Source of the DNA: Theocolax elegans
Lineage: Eukaryota > Arthropoda > Insecta > Hymenoptera > Cerocephalidae
Assembly: GCA_026168455.1 (NCBI GenBank)
Contig: CM047428.1
Coordinates: 86,694,594-86,758,593 of the forward strand
Direction of reading: 5' to 3'
Length of the DNA stretch: 64,000 bases
A program made the translations under genes and the position numbers. The notes beneath the pieces are model-generated. The model ran no database searches and was not told the DNA's origin. It saw only the letters and a program-made list of their open reading frames with translations. Shown one piece after another: positions 49,701-58,588 of this stretch. Positions within the stretch are counted from its first letter, which is position 1. Each line of letters starts with the position of its first letter.

Positions 49701-50667
49701 TAATCTACCGGAGGCCAGAGTAACGCCAAGCAGACCATTTAGTCGCTGTGGAGTCGACTATGCGGGCCCATTCCAAATTTTGAGGTCGAAAGGTCGAGGG
49801 ACAGCATCTGCGAAAGGGTACATAGCACTCTTCGTTTGCCTATGTACGAAGGCGATACATTTGGAAGCTGCGGGAGATCTGAGCACCGAAAGCTTCTTAG
49901 GAGCCCTTATTCGCTTCATTGGGCGCCGGGGAAAGCCGACCGAGATTTGGAGCGATAACGGACGGAACTTCCTTGGAGCTGATCGAGAACTCAAGAAACT
50001 TCTACGCGAGGCCAAGATGGATTGGGGACTTATTGAAAGCAAGATGGCTCAGGAACAGATCGTCTGGAAGTTCATCCCTCCAACAGCTCCTCATTTCGGC
50101 GGCCTCTGGGAAGCAGGCGTCAAATCGGCGAAAGTACATTTACAGCGTGTGATCGGTCCACGAAAACTCACCTTTGAAGAGCTCAGTACGTTCCTTGCGG
50201 AGGTCGAGATGATACTCAATAACCGCCCCCTAACGCCGATTTCGGGAGAGCTCGATGACATTGATGCCCTCACGCCGGCCCATTTCCTCGTTGGCGGCTC
50301 CCTCACGACCATTCCACGTCCATCGAACGGAGGATCAAGCCTGGACCATCGCGCGCATTGGGACCTCGTACGGGGCCTTAGGGATCATTTTTGGGGTCGA
50401 TGGAGCAAGGAGTACTTGAACACTCTGCAGCAACGAGTAAAATGGTCGAACCCAAGGCCAAACATAGAAGTCGGAGACATCGTTGTGTTGCTCGATCCCT
50501 CGTTGATTAAACCTGATGGAAGATGGCCGCTCGGGAGAGTGGTGGAGACTCACCCAGGGTCCGATGGGCACACCAGAGTCGCGACAGTGAAAACTTCCAT
50601 CGGCATTTACAAGCGACCAATAGTCAAGTTGTCTCGGCTGCCAATCGCGCTTCAGCAAGGCAAGTGA
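46750..50667 (+). CDS. pol: BEL/Pao Pol (protease, RT, RNase H, integrase)
   Basis: Open for 1305 codons after the gag stop, in the gag frame, ending TGA 50665-50667. No ATG occurs until 46900, beyond the protease active site, so expression as Gag-Pol (1742 residues) is expected. Residues below are counted from the valine codon at 46774. An aspartic protease has ALLDPCSDTTLVS at about 15-27. In the reverse transcriptase, D355 lies in FCADIRMMF and YMDD is at 431-434. RNase H has FADASH with D608, then WTDSRVALHW. The integrase has zinc ligands H925, H930, C960, C963 and catalytic D995, D1061, E1113 (VDYAGPF, WSDNG, LWEAG). A DUF5641-like C-terminus reads LTPAHFLVGG and GDIVVLLDPS. All catalytic residues of RT, RNase H and integrase look intact. 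Confidence 0.95.
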   Translation, partial: LSVLPTARVVVGDGRCRRQEVRALLDPCSDTTLVSTPLARKLGSKLERINMLVAGVSGAPISSARLRTFIYLHDPTQPQPQRIEVYALQRIDIITPAQDIVTPALHDIEIHYADPEFRTRKRIDIVLGVNVYSQILRAGMIQGPSFVVQQTCFGWTVTGAFPAANKFLNAASTTMTEYLERDDHEKLIELVRRFWAVEDVPKVVRPSRSDVASEEIFSHHKRDQSGRYVVPLLVDTDKLSLLGESLSQAQLMLSSMHKRMRKDPRLAEECKNFMKDYINLNHMRLLAPEELKGSNITANYLPYHAIWQRGDEGPKLRIVFNASQPTSTGHSLNDVLLSGPKLQGDLAAILTRWRRHRVAFCADIRMMFRQIRIDPRHAHLQRIVWAPSEYEPVSHYILQTVTYGETCAPYLALRTLRQLCIDDGARFPEAVDAIQNALYMDDFLTGADDLPAARDRRDQLIGLLSAGGFNLKKWVSNCSELLDEIHPDDRLRREWLQFSESPVNELGVSWNPIEDSLVFVPPRAAADVELTKRRALAELARIFDPAGWLAPVTVVAKMIIQDLWRGHYEWDDAIPQPWLDKWMRFRKSMSDVSSLQIPRWIGQLQTSHRQLHAFADASHRAMAATVYSRITDASGKVIVRLLLAKTKLTSARGLRPPVKGATRMTIPRLELRATLLASKLLEFAAIQLKVPYHDCHAWTDSRVALHWIRSEGPVTNHLIENYICHIQEVATGVTWHHVSTTENPADVATRGTDTHNLSRNSLWWNGPDWLKGAQEKWPSRDPLLEYGSPTETEVTRCLVQTIAEISHTTYGFSNLDMLLRVMTRCRRLFLARRSATAPPPLAPVTADDMHREFLTAVRLSQKSHFLREAVILQKEGHLKCNKALRPLNVFLADDGLIRVGGRLEHSNLSFDERHPPILHGKSDLARLVIRWAHEKSLHGGFRVTYARVLQRAWIVGGRVAIKAFTRGCVTCARAMPRPSQQIMANLPEARVTPSRPFSRCGVDYAGPFQILRSKGRGTASAKGYIALFVCLCTKAIHLEAAGDLSTESFLGALIRFIGRRGKPTEIWSDNGRNFLGADRELKKLLREAKMDWGLIESKMAQEQIVWKFIPPTAPHFGGLWEAGVKSAKVHLQRVIGPRKLTFEELSTFLAEVEMILNNRPLTPISGELDDIDALTPAHFLVGGSLTTIPRPSNGGSSLDHRAHWDLVRGLRDHFWGRWSKEYLNTLQQRVKWSNPRPNIEVGDIVVLLDPSLIKPDGRWPLGRVVETHPGSDGHTRVATVKTSIGIYKRPIVKLSRLPIALQQGK

Positions 50668-50730
50668 CGGAGGATTCGCAGAAACAACCCGCTCGTAACC
50701 CGTGTCGTTCCAGGAACGAGGCGGGCGGCA
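50668..50730 (+). promoter_or_regulatory. 3' untranslated segment with candidate polypurine tract
   Basis: The 63 bases between pol and the right LTR end GAACGAGGCGGGCGGCA. Plus-strand priming normally uses a purine tract here. This one is purine-rich but interrupted by C. Its GGCGGGCGGC (50720-50729) is the same ten bases that begin every 62-bp leader repeat. Confidence 0.55.
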
Positions 50731-51041
50731 TGTTGGACAAAAATAATTGGACAAACACGGATTCATTCGCCGAATCCCCCACCCTACATCAGCAGCGCCC
50801 CCAAGAGGCAAAGGAATGGCGCGTTACCCCCCCATTTTTTCCTTCTCTTCATTACTACGACGGAGTCCGAACAGTGAGGACCCCCCGGAATAGAGTTTTC
50901 GTCACACATAAATTGTTGTATCTTTTGTTCAGTTTTGTTGATAAAGTTAATAAAGTTCACTAACATTGTGCCAAGTTAATTTTTCTCAGTTTACCTACAA
51001 ATCAAGTAAGTATGCATGATATCTTGTGAATACAAAAAACA
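50731..51041 (+). repeat. 3' LTR, 311 bp
   Basis: No difference from the left LTR was found by eye. AATAAA at 50949-50954 is the probable polyadenylation signal for the genomic transcript. It ends ACAAAAAACA. Confidence 0.96.
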
Positions 51042-51046
51042 ATATC
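51042..51046 (+). repeat. Target-site duplication, right (ATATC)
   Basis: Exact copy of 44264-44268. Confidence 0.92.
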
Positions 51047-51690
51047 ATTAACATAAGTTAATGAAAAATGTACCTGAACTTTAAGTTAAATATTCCTTTT
51101 TCTCAATGTAAAAATATGGCTATAGGGGAGTAAAATTCCACTCCTTAAATCGACGAGTCTGGTATTTTGAATATTGTTAAGTCCGCAGTATATTACAAAC
51201 GATCTAAATTCGATGAGGCACATTGTACATGCAAGGGTAACACCCTTCCTCGTTAGTATACGTTCAACATTTATCTTTAAACAGAAAAAGGTTAAAAAAG
51301 AAAGATCCACAAGCACAAGTCCCGACGATTTAACGCTAATTACCCAGTCTATTAAAACCCAGTTAATCGTAAAATAATATAACTAATTATTTCGATGCGA
51401 CGTACATACATATATACAAATATAGGTAGATAACAGATGGGAGTATATATAAAGGTCTCCCCGAATTTCCTCTTGGGTTTTTCCCTTCCGTCTTGGGTAT
51501 ATACCTATCTCTCTGTCTCTTTATTTCACTCCGACTCTCACAGCAGCGCAGACACAGGGAAAGTTCGGGTGGTGCACTTCTCCGCGTGATGGACAGGTTA
51601 ATTCGCGGAAAGGTTGAGATTAGAGACAGAGAATTTCCTGGAGAAACGTCATATCCCGGAAGTGCCGTAGGGGTGTGCAAGCGACGCCCC
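51047..51690. other. Flanking noncoding DNA
   Basis: AT-rich up to about 51430, with the terminal-type motif TTTTTCTCAATGTAA at 51097-51111. It then becomes GC-richer towards the promoter at 51694. No gene. Confidence 0.5.
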
Positions 51691-51693
51691 ACG

Positions 51694-51729
51694 TATATAT
51701 ACCACCCGAAACTCGAGTCGAGTCTCAGT
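51694..51729 (+). promoter_or_regulatory. TATA plus initiator core promoter
   Basis: TATATATA at 51694-51701 is followed by TCAGT at 51725-51729, the arthropod initiator. With the A at 51727 as +1, the TATA box spans -33 to -26, the normal spacing. A partial match to the downstream element, CGTCG, lies near +29. The next 368 bases lack any ATG. Confidence 0.55.
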
Positions 51730-52094
51730 GACGTTCGTCTGTGTGCACCCCACACGTCGAATTTCGAATTATACGAATACGAAGCCATACGCGGGAAATC
51801 TGATAAACGTCGCGAGCGAAAAATTTTCACGATTTACCGAAGAATATTTCGATACTTTGTTTCTCTTTGTCTCTTCCTTTGCGTCGAGGTGCAGTGTTTA
51901 TCCAAATCAGACGCATCTTTCTTTTTCTTCGCAGAGGCGACAAAATACGTCTTTGGCTTCGGTCTCGAATCAACCTGGCTTTTCGGTTGAGGTACTTTCA
52001 CGGGAAATCACCTGTACCGACGTTGGCAGTACAGCTTTTTTTGCTATTCTTTTTCCTTTTGTCATTGCGAGGAAGGCGCATTCGCGCGATAAAC
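51727..52094 (+). other. Probable ATG-free 5' leader exon
   Basis: No ATG occurs on the plus strand from the putative start to a donor-like AAAC-GTAAGA (GT at 52095-52096); another possible donor is GAG-GTACTT (GT at 51992-51993). The segment is GC-richer than the flanks. The coding part of the gene was not found and may lie far to the right or outside the window. Confidence 0.4.
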
Positions 52095-52149
52095 GTAAGA
52101 ACAACATTAACACGACCAACAAATGGCATTTTATTGTGTAAACACATCA

Positions 52150-53100
52150 TCAACTAAGTTTTTTAATATACCTATTTTAATACTAGACAATATGACATAA
52201 TTCTGGTAAAAATATCGTCAAATAATTAGATGTGAGATATACCTACATTTTAGGTTGTAACTACCCAATTTTCATCGGTTTTTTAAACAAATATCAAATT
52301 ATTACCTATTAATGCGCTTTCGATTTCTATATAACGGACTTATTGATACTTTATTGATACTTGTATGAATAAACATTACTACACACGGAGAGAAAATATT
52401 TATAAAAAGAATAATCTAATGAAAATTGTCAATCTGATTTTCACATTTTTTTATGTTAAATTCAACACATATCTTATACGCCAGCTATTCACCCTGAACA
52501 TTTGAATCTTCTTCTCTTTTTGTATATGTACCCCTGTAGGTTGATCTTTTTCTTTTTTTTATTTTTGTCATTCTGTCAACTTATCAAACAGTGAAAAAAA
52601 TTATACATCGATAGATGTATCACCTGACAGAAATTGCACTAGTTTAAATCTTTTTGAAATCTTAAAAATGACACATTTGGAAATAAAATATAGTGATACA
52701 AAAAATATTACGTCGCGAGTAAACTTTAAAACATCTCCATATTATTCTCATTTTTAAGACGTTTGAAAATTTAAATTTTAAAATACTATTTAAATTACTG
52801 GTTCTTAACATTATTTACAGACGATTGACTGATTTTTAAGATGCAGATTTTTCACTTTTATCTAAAATACCTTGACGGTGTAAGTTAAATAAAAATTTAT
52901 ATGAATTATCGAAAATAAGGCTGATGGTATATGTCTTAGGGTGTAGAAAGAGGCTCATTGCGTATTTTCATATATATATGTATATGTATATAGATCGGAG
53001 ATAAAATGGTACGACTACACTGTAAAGATTAATATGTACAAATGGATGGAATTTCGATTTGGCTCGTTTCGGGGTATCAATCAAACGAATGCATCTTCCC
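52150..53100. other. AT-rich noncoding DNA
   Basis: Contains ACACACGGAGAGAAAAT at 52381-52397, one of the dispersed terminal-type motifs. Nothing else recognised. Confidence 0.5.
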
Positions 53101-53108
53101 TCGGCCTC

Positions 53109-53134
53109 CCTCTCTCTCTCTCTCTCTCTCTCTC
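53109..53134. repeat. (TC)n microsatellite
   Basis: Pure TC run at the left edge of a CpG-rich island. Confidence 0.9.
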
Positions 53135-53249
53135 GTCTCCCAGCCTCAATCGGGTAGAACACAATCAATCATAATAAAACGAAAATTTAATAATGCAGGA
53201 GCACGTTCACATTTAAATATCCATCAATTCCGGGAGCAATCGTTAAATC

Positions 53250-53720
53250 ACTTTTCGCGCAGGGGCATAGGGAGAGGCAGTATATACGCGCGGGGGTAGG
53301 GTGAGAGGGGAGATGGAGGATAGGCGGGAAGCGTGGCACGCAGAGCTCGAAGGCGCGAGAACCTCCTCCGGAAGTGGCCGGCTCGGCTGCTTGGGTGCTC
53401 GGGTGCTCGGCTTCCGGCTAAGGAAACAGTCTTGAGAAGCTTGCCCTGCCGTTTCCTTCGCCGCTACGATCTCTACGTGGAACGTTCCATTCTCTTCCCT
53501 TTCGCTTCGAACCAGCTCTCCTCTTGGTTTGGGTTTCGAGCTGCCCGGATACCGACGTTATCACGGCAATTGGATAGGATACGTCGGATATACCCCTAGG
53601 TGGATATACCTTCTGCACTCTTCTTTCTCCCTCCCTCGGCTTCCAGTCGATCCCGATAAGCTTTGCAAACAGCTCTTAATGGTTTCCCCTTGCGATTACC
53701 GGTGCGCGAGATCCTTAATG
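53250..53720. other. CpG-rich island
   Basis: GC-rich with a near-direct repeat TGCTTGGGTGCTCGGGTGCTCGG around 53390. Overlapping frames on both strands have no recognisable product. Promoter-like composition only. Confidence 0.35.
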
Positions 53721-55040
53721 CATATATACATATATATATATATATACATACACACATGCATCCACTGCACAGTATACGCAGTCACACGTGCAGACACTCT
53801 TCGATTCTCTATACCTATAAATACATTTTCGATTCAACATTCTCTTTGCCTATATGTTTGCTTTTTATTTCGTATAATTATGGAGAGATTGTTAGCGTTA
53901 TTAGGAAGTGTCGGTGATTCCGAGGTACGAGGACCTGTCTGCTGAATGCAAACTGTGCGCAAGGAAACGGACGAAAATGTCTATTTGCGAAATTACTATC
54001 GCTAACAATGATAAATATATCATTGTCGATTAGGCAGGAGTTCCCAGTTTTTTCATTCAAATGTCTATTAAGATTCGTTATCTCCCATTGTAGAACGCAT
54101 TAGAAGGTTTCGCGAGAAGAGACGCCAGATTAGTATACACAATTCCGGAAATTACTGTTTTTTGAAGATATCGACTAAAATTTTTATTTGATAAATATTT
54201 TTTACGAGTCGTTATCTCAGTGTAAAGGGATAGTATATTCCTAATAACGGGATAATAAATTCTATGATGCGATGTTGAATAAAAAGAAAGAATAAGCGCA
54301 GAGAGTTGAGGAACAAGCTGCTTGGAAAAATAAAACAGCTGCGTCCTAAAATTTAACGTGAAGGGAAAGAAAAAGCATAGGAGAGTCGTAGGATAAGAAA
54401 CGAGATTACCGGTTAGCGAGAGAGAGAGAGAGAGAGAGCGGTGGAAAGAGATCGAACGCGTGTGTAGGAAGGATCTAAGAAAAGGTATGTATGTACGTAT
54501 ATCCGCGTACAGTTGGAGAGCGTCGGTTGATCAGGTTGCGCGGCGCAGCGACCGAGGCAGCGACCGAGGCAGCAACGCTAAAAGATATTAGGGGAACCGA
54601 GGGTGTGGGAAACGGGCGGAGAGGAGGAGCGCCAGCTCGCGCTCGAACCTTTGGGAGGTGAAGCCGGAAAGGGCAAAGCAAGCCAGGGGGATGTGTACAT
54701 GTCGCGTCTCTTCCAAGTAATTCCAATCAAGCTCGTTACCGGAAGTTTCCGCCTGCCGGGGCTACGTATACGTACACTTCCTGCTGCGGGACAGATACGA
54801 CGAAACACCCGAAACTACGTTCAGTTGAATCGCTTGTGTGTACCTACACCCACCCACCCCCAACCCCACCCCCCTCGCTCCATTCGGCTGTTTTGTCTCT
54901 CTATCGTGTAATTCTCCTATCGGTGCTCCTGACGCTCCTCTCCCTCTCTCTCTCTCTCTCTCTACCTCTCGATCTGACATTCAATTGGTCGACATTAGTC
55001 GAAACTTTATACAATTTCAAGCTTAGTCTTCATACATACG
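53721..55040. other. Noncoding stretch with a GC-rich block
   Basis: Holds a TA run (about 53728-53748), a GA run (54418-54439), a strong donor-like AAAAG-GTATGT (GT at 54485-54486), a GC-rich block at 54520-54700 with direct repeats of GCAGCGACCGAG, and a CT run (54939-54963). Possible 5' exon material, but no gene can be built. Confidence 0.35.
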
Positions 55041-55042
55041 TA

Positions 55043-55078
<36 letters not shown>
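55041..55078. repeat. (TA)n microsatellite
   Basis: TA run with one GTA interruption near its start. Confidence 0.92.
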
Positions 55079-55079
<1 letters not shown>

Positions 55080-58000
55080 GCAGCTATATAAGTATATACT
55101 CTTATACGTTCACGTCGATTCGCTTAGGCACTTTTATGTATATCGCCTACCTAACCTGCTGGAAAATAAACCTATTCAAATTCTCAGTAGAAATTCAGAC
55201 TTTACAACGTTTGTCAAAATCATTTTCTTTGACGTTAATTACGCATACTTTTTGGCCTCTTTCTCAGCTCGAATGGCTACATTTTGGATAAAAGAAACTG
55301 GACAAATTTCGCAAGTTTCGATTCCTAGATATTTTTAAGATATATAACTTAAGATGTATTTGGAAAACGGTACTATTTTAAGTTTTAACTGTATACCTAA
55401 CCATAAATAATTAATTTTTAATAAAAATTTGTATATTTATGATAGGTTTTATGTACATAATATAAAAAGAGCGTTCGAGAACATCACTCTTTATCGTTGA
55501 TCTTGAAAGTGCCTATTTTCGAATTCGAAACTCAATCTGGGCCCGAAAACTTTGATCAGCTGTAGTGCATTATTATTGGGTAACTATCAAGCTACGTTCG
55601 TCAATTTCTTGCTAACGGAAAAATGGCTAAAATTGCGCGAATAACTACCAAAGATTTCTTACACAGTTAATTTGACTTTTTTATTCACCACCGCACACGA
55701 GGTAATCGCGGTATTTCGATGAGTGAAGAGCCATCCTTTGGTGGTAAGAAGTTATATCGCCAAATAATTAGTTACAAAATAATGCGACTTCGGGGTTAAA
55801 GAGATTTATAGAATCGTATAGAGGGGGGAAGGAGCAGGAGATCGTTATCGATCTCTGATGTTTTAAAGCTCCACTTCCCGTGGGCGATCCTTAGAAGCCG
55901 GGGTGTGTCCCCGAAGGAGGTGGCTCGCTTTCCCTCCCTCTCGCTTTCTCTGCCTAATGAAAGTTTTATACAAAATCGAGGGCGATAAACGATTCGGTTC
56001 TCTCGCGCTCGAATGCATAATTCAATGGCCCATCTCCTTGAGAATCGGGAAGCCACTGTACTCGGCTTATACGCGAGAGAGACGGAGGGAGACGGAGAGA
56101 GAAGGAGAGAGAAGGAGAGAGAGAAGAGGAAGAGAAGGAGGAAAGAAGACCCGGCGCCGTTGGATTGCCTTTTCTTCGTGGTCCGTCAGAACTCACGGAC
56201 TAACGCGAAAAAGCACTTTTCCACTCTCTCTCTCTCTCTTTTCTCTCCCTTCCTCCGTTCTTTATCTTCTTCATTCGCTCACACGAAGATCGCGGCACGT
56301 TTCGCCGACTTGATCTACTGATCCCGCGGTCCATTCTTCGTTTCCTCTTAATTCCGAGGGCTTCCCTTCCTCTCTCACTCTCTCTCTCTCTCTCTCTCCC
56401 TCTCTCCCTCTCTCTCCCTCTCTCTTCCTCTCTCATATTGCTCTCGAGCCGCATCCTCTAGATCAAGAGAGACAGCCGTGATTTACGAAACGATGTATAT
56501 AGACACCAACACAAACGAGAGAGATATTTTTTTTCTTTTTACTTTTTACTCATTTATTTTGTCGTGTAGTTTACCAACGAAAATTTTGATACTCACTTTT
56601 TTGAATTTACAAATTATTCCGAACGACGTTGTTTTATTTTTCCTTTGTATATAAACAAAGCAAAAAGGTACTTAATCGCAACTCAGCCAGAAAGTTTCTC
56701 TTGTCGCGATTTGCTTTTCCTTCTCTCTCTTTCCCTCTCTCTTCAGACGAATTTTTAACGCGAGGGATGTATATTATACCGTAACTCTCGTCAGTTTCTT
56801 TTTGTAGTTTCTTTATACCCACATTATTCAGTGTTGCCTACTTGCGCAGAATAATCCAGTTAGCGCTCGGACGATTTCTAGCCCATTGCGATCCTGATGC
56901 GCTGGATTTTTAAAACTACATTTTGTAAAATATCAACGACTTTTTATTACTTTTTTTTTCTCCCTGTAACGGAGATATATACTCCGTGTATAGGTAATTT
57001 TAAAATTAAACCAAATCTCGACGTATACCTGGTTGTTTATTCGCTTTTCTTTCACTTTTTGAATAAGGTATATACACGTAAATTATTTATCGATATAGAC
57101 GGAAAAAAATCACGGGATAAAATTATAGGTATATACAGTTGAATATACGTAATACGTGTATATGTTATACGTATGACGAAGTCCCGTATTTTTATCCGAT
57201 TTTCATAATTATTTACGTGATGAAGTCGCGTAAATTTCAAATGAATGGTACGTTCGTTGTGTCGTTGGTTTTTTGGAAACGCGAACAATATATAATAATC
57301 CTAATAATATATCTTTACAATAATCCTAACCTCAAAATGATATGAGTGTTTGTATACACATATCAAATGATCAAATGTTTGTACGATGCGTGTACGTTGA
57401 TGAGGTCATTACGAAACTATAGGGAAGATTGATATACTTCGATTCGCATTACATTCGATATCGATCTATCATCAATACTCGTAGTTTAAAGGTTTTGAAG
57501 GTGACGTTCTGACGTACCTATATGTACGTAATAGTTGTCACCCTTTCAATTGAACTACTCACGCGCAAATCCATCTCAATCATACATCGTGTGTATATTT
57601 TTTGGCAATTTGGATGAAAATTTTTAAAATATCGACGATGCTAGTTTGCGATCGGTGAGTCAGAAAATTCCGATTTTTACGATAATCAAAACGATATGCT
57701 CAGAAGGATTAAGAGTGACGAGTCTGATACGAAACATCTGGGAGACTGAGAAACACACATATCGATAATCCAGCGCTACAAGGATCATACTAATATCTCC
57801 TCGGTCGGTAAATGACTCGGACGGTAACGCAACGAGTTCCATATCTCTTTGATCGCAAAATAATATACATTATAATATTGAGCAGTTGATATTGAATAAA
57901 AGCGAGTGTCTTGATCGCTGATCGCACGGTGCAATCGTACCCCATAATGTTTTTCTTGTACTCGGCGACAAGGTAACAGAGTGCAATAACTCTAGCAATA

Positions 58001-58475
58001 AGAAGAACCACACGACTAAACTCTCAATAATTTTCTCGCGGTGTATTGCTTGTGCGCGCTCCACACACACACACACACACACATAGAGGCTCACCTTCTA
58101 CAGAGCTCAATAAATAAAGAAAAGCCTTTCAAAAGCTCAGGACAATACCATCTTCCTCTTTTTCCTTTCCTTTTGTTTTGCGGGTCGCGCACTTATGTGC
58201 TCCCCGGATCGCGAAAAAATAAAGAGAAGCGGCGAGAGGGAGAGAGAGACGTGGAGCGAAGGAAGCCCGTCTGAAAAGAGAGTCACGATCGAGGAACGTA
58301 AAAGCCGGTTGTTTTCGCCTTTTTTCCCCACTCTCCCTCTCTCGCAAGGTCGTCCATTCAATTTCCAACGAGATTGTTTTCCCTCGCGAAGTAAAATAAG
58401 AGGCTGCGCGAGAAGGGGGTGGTGGTGCCGGAGAAATAAATTCCTCGCGAGTTGAGTATATCCGTACGCCAGAGA
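55079..58475. other. Noncoding DNA with purine/pyrimidine tracts
   Basis: Includes a CpG-rich, GA-rich block at 55860-56200, CT tracts at 56227-56242 and 56372-56455, a (CA)n run at 58064-58082 and another GC-rich block from 58180. Serine/leucine-rich and arginine/glutamate-rich frames over these tracts are low-complexity artefacts. Confidence 0.45.
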
Positions 58476-58545
58476 TCTCTCTCCTCTCTCTCTCTCTCTC
58501 TCTCTTCACTGCATACCTATATACACGTACACGTACACACACGTA

Positions 58546-58587
<42 letters not shown>
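58476..58587. repeat. Opposed CT and GA tracts (inverted repeat)
   Basis: A CT tract (about 58476-58506) is followed after about 42 bases by a GA tract (58549-58587). The two are complementary, so a transcript could fold into a stem of up to about 30 bp. Confidence 0.85.

Positions 58588-58588
<1 letters not shown>

Larger units (their letters stand above)
44269..51041 (+). mobile_element. Complete BEL/Pao LTR retrotransposon
   Basis: A 6773-bp element in the order LTR, primer binding site, structured leader, gag, pol (protease, reverse transcriptase, RNase H, integrase), purine-rich region, LTR. Pol order, the DUF1759-type gag, the DUF1758-type protease and the C-terminal DUF5641-like region of integrase place it in BEL/Pao. 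There is no env. The LTRs look identical, the target duplication is intact, and the frames are open except for one TGA between gag and pol. It therefore appears recently inserted and possibly active. Its base composition is far more GC-rich than the host DNA around it. Confidence 0.97.

Noticed and set aside
46900..50667. Independent initiation of pol at the first ATG
   Set aside because: It would omit the protease active site and leave no source of protease; readthrough from gag is the simpler explanation.
54440..54486. Donor-like AAAAG-GTATGT suggesting a 5' exon
   Set aside because: No promoter or partner acceptor could be identified, so no exon is called.
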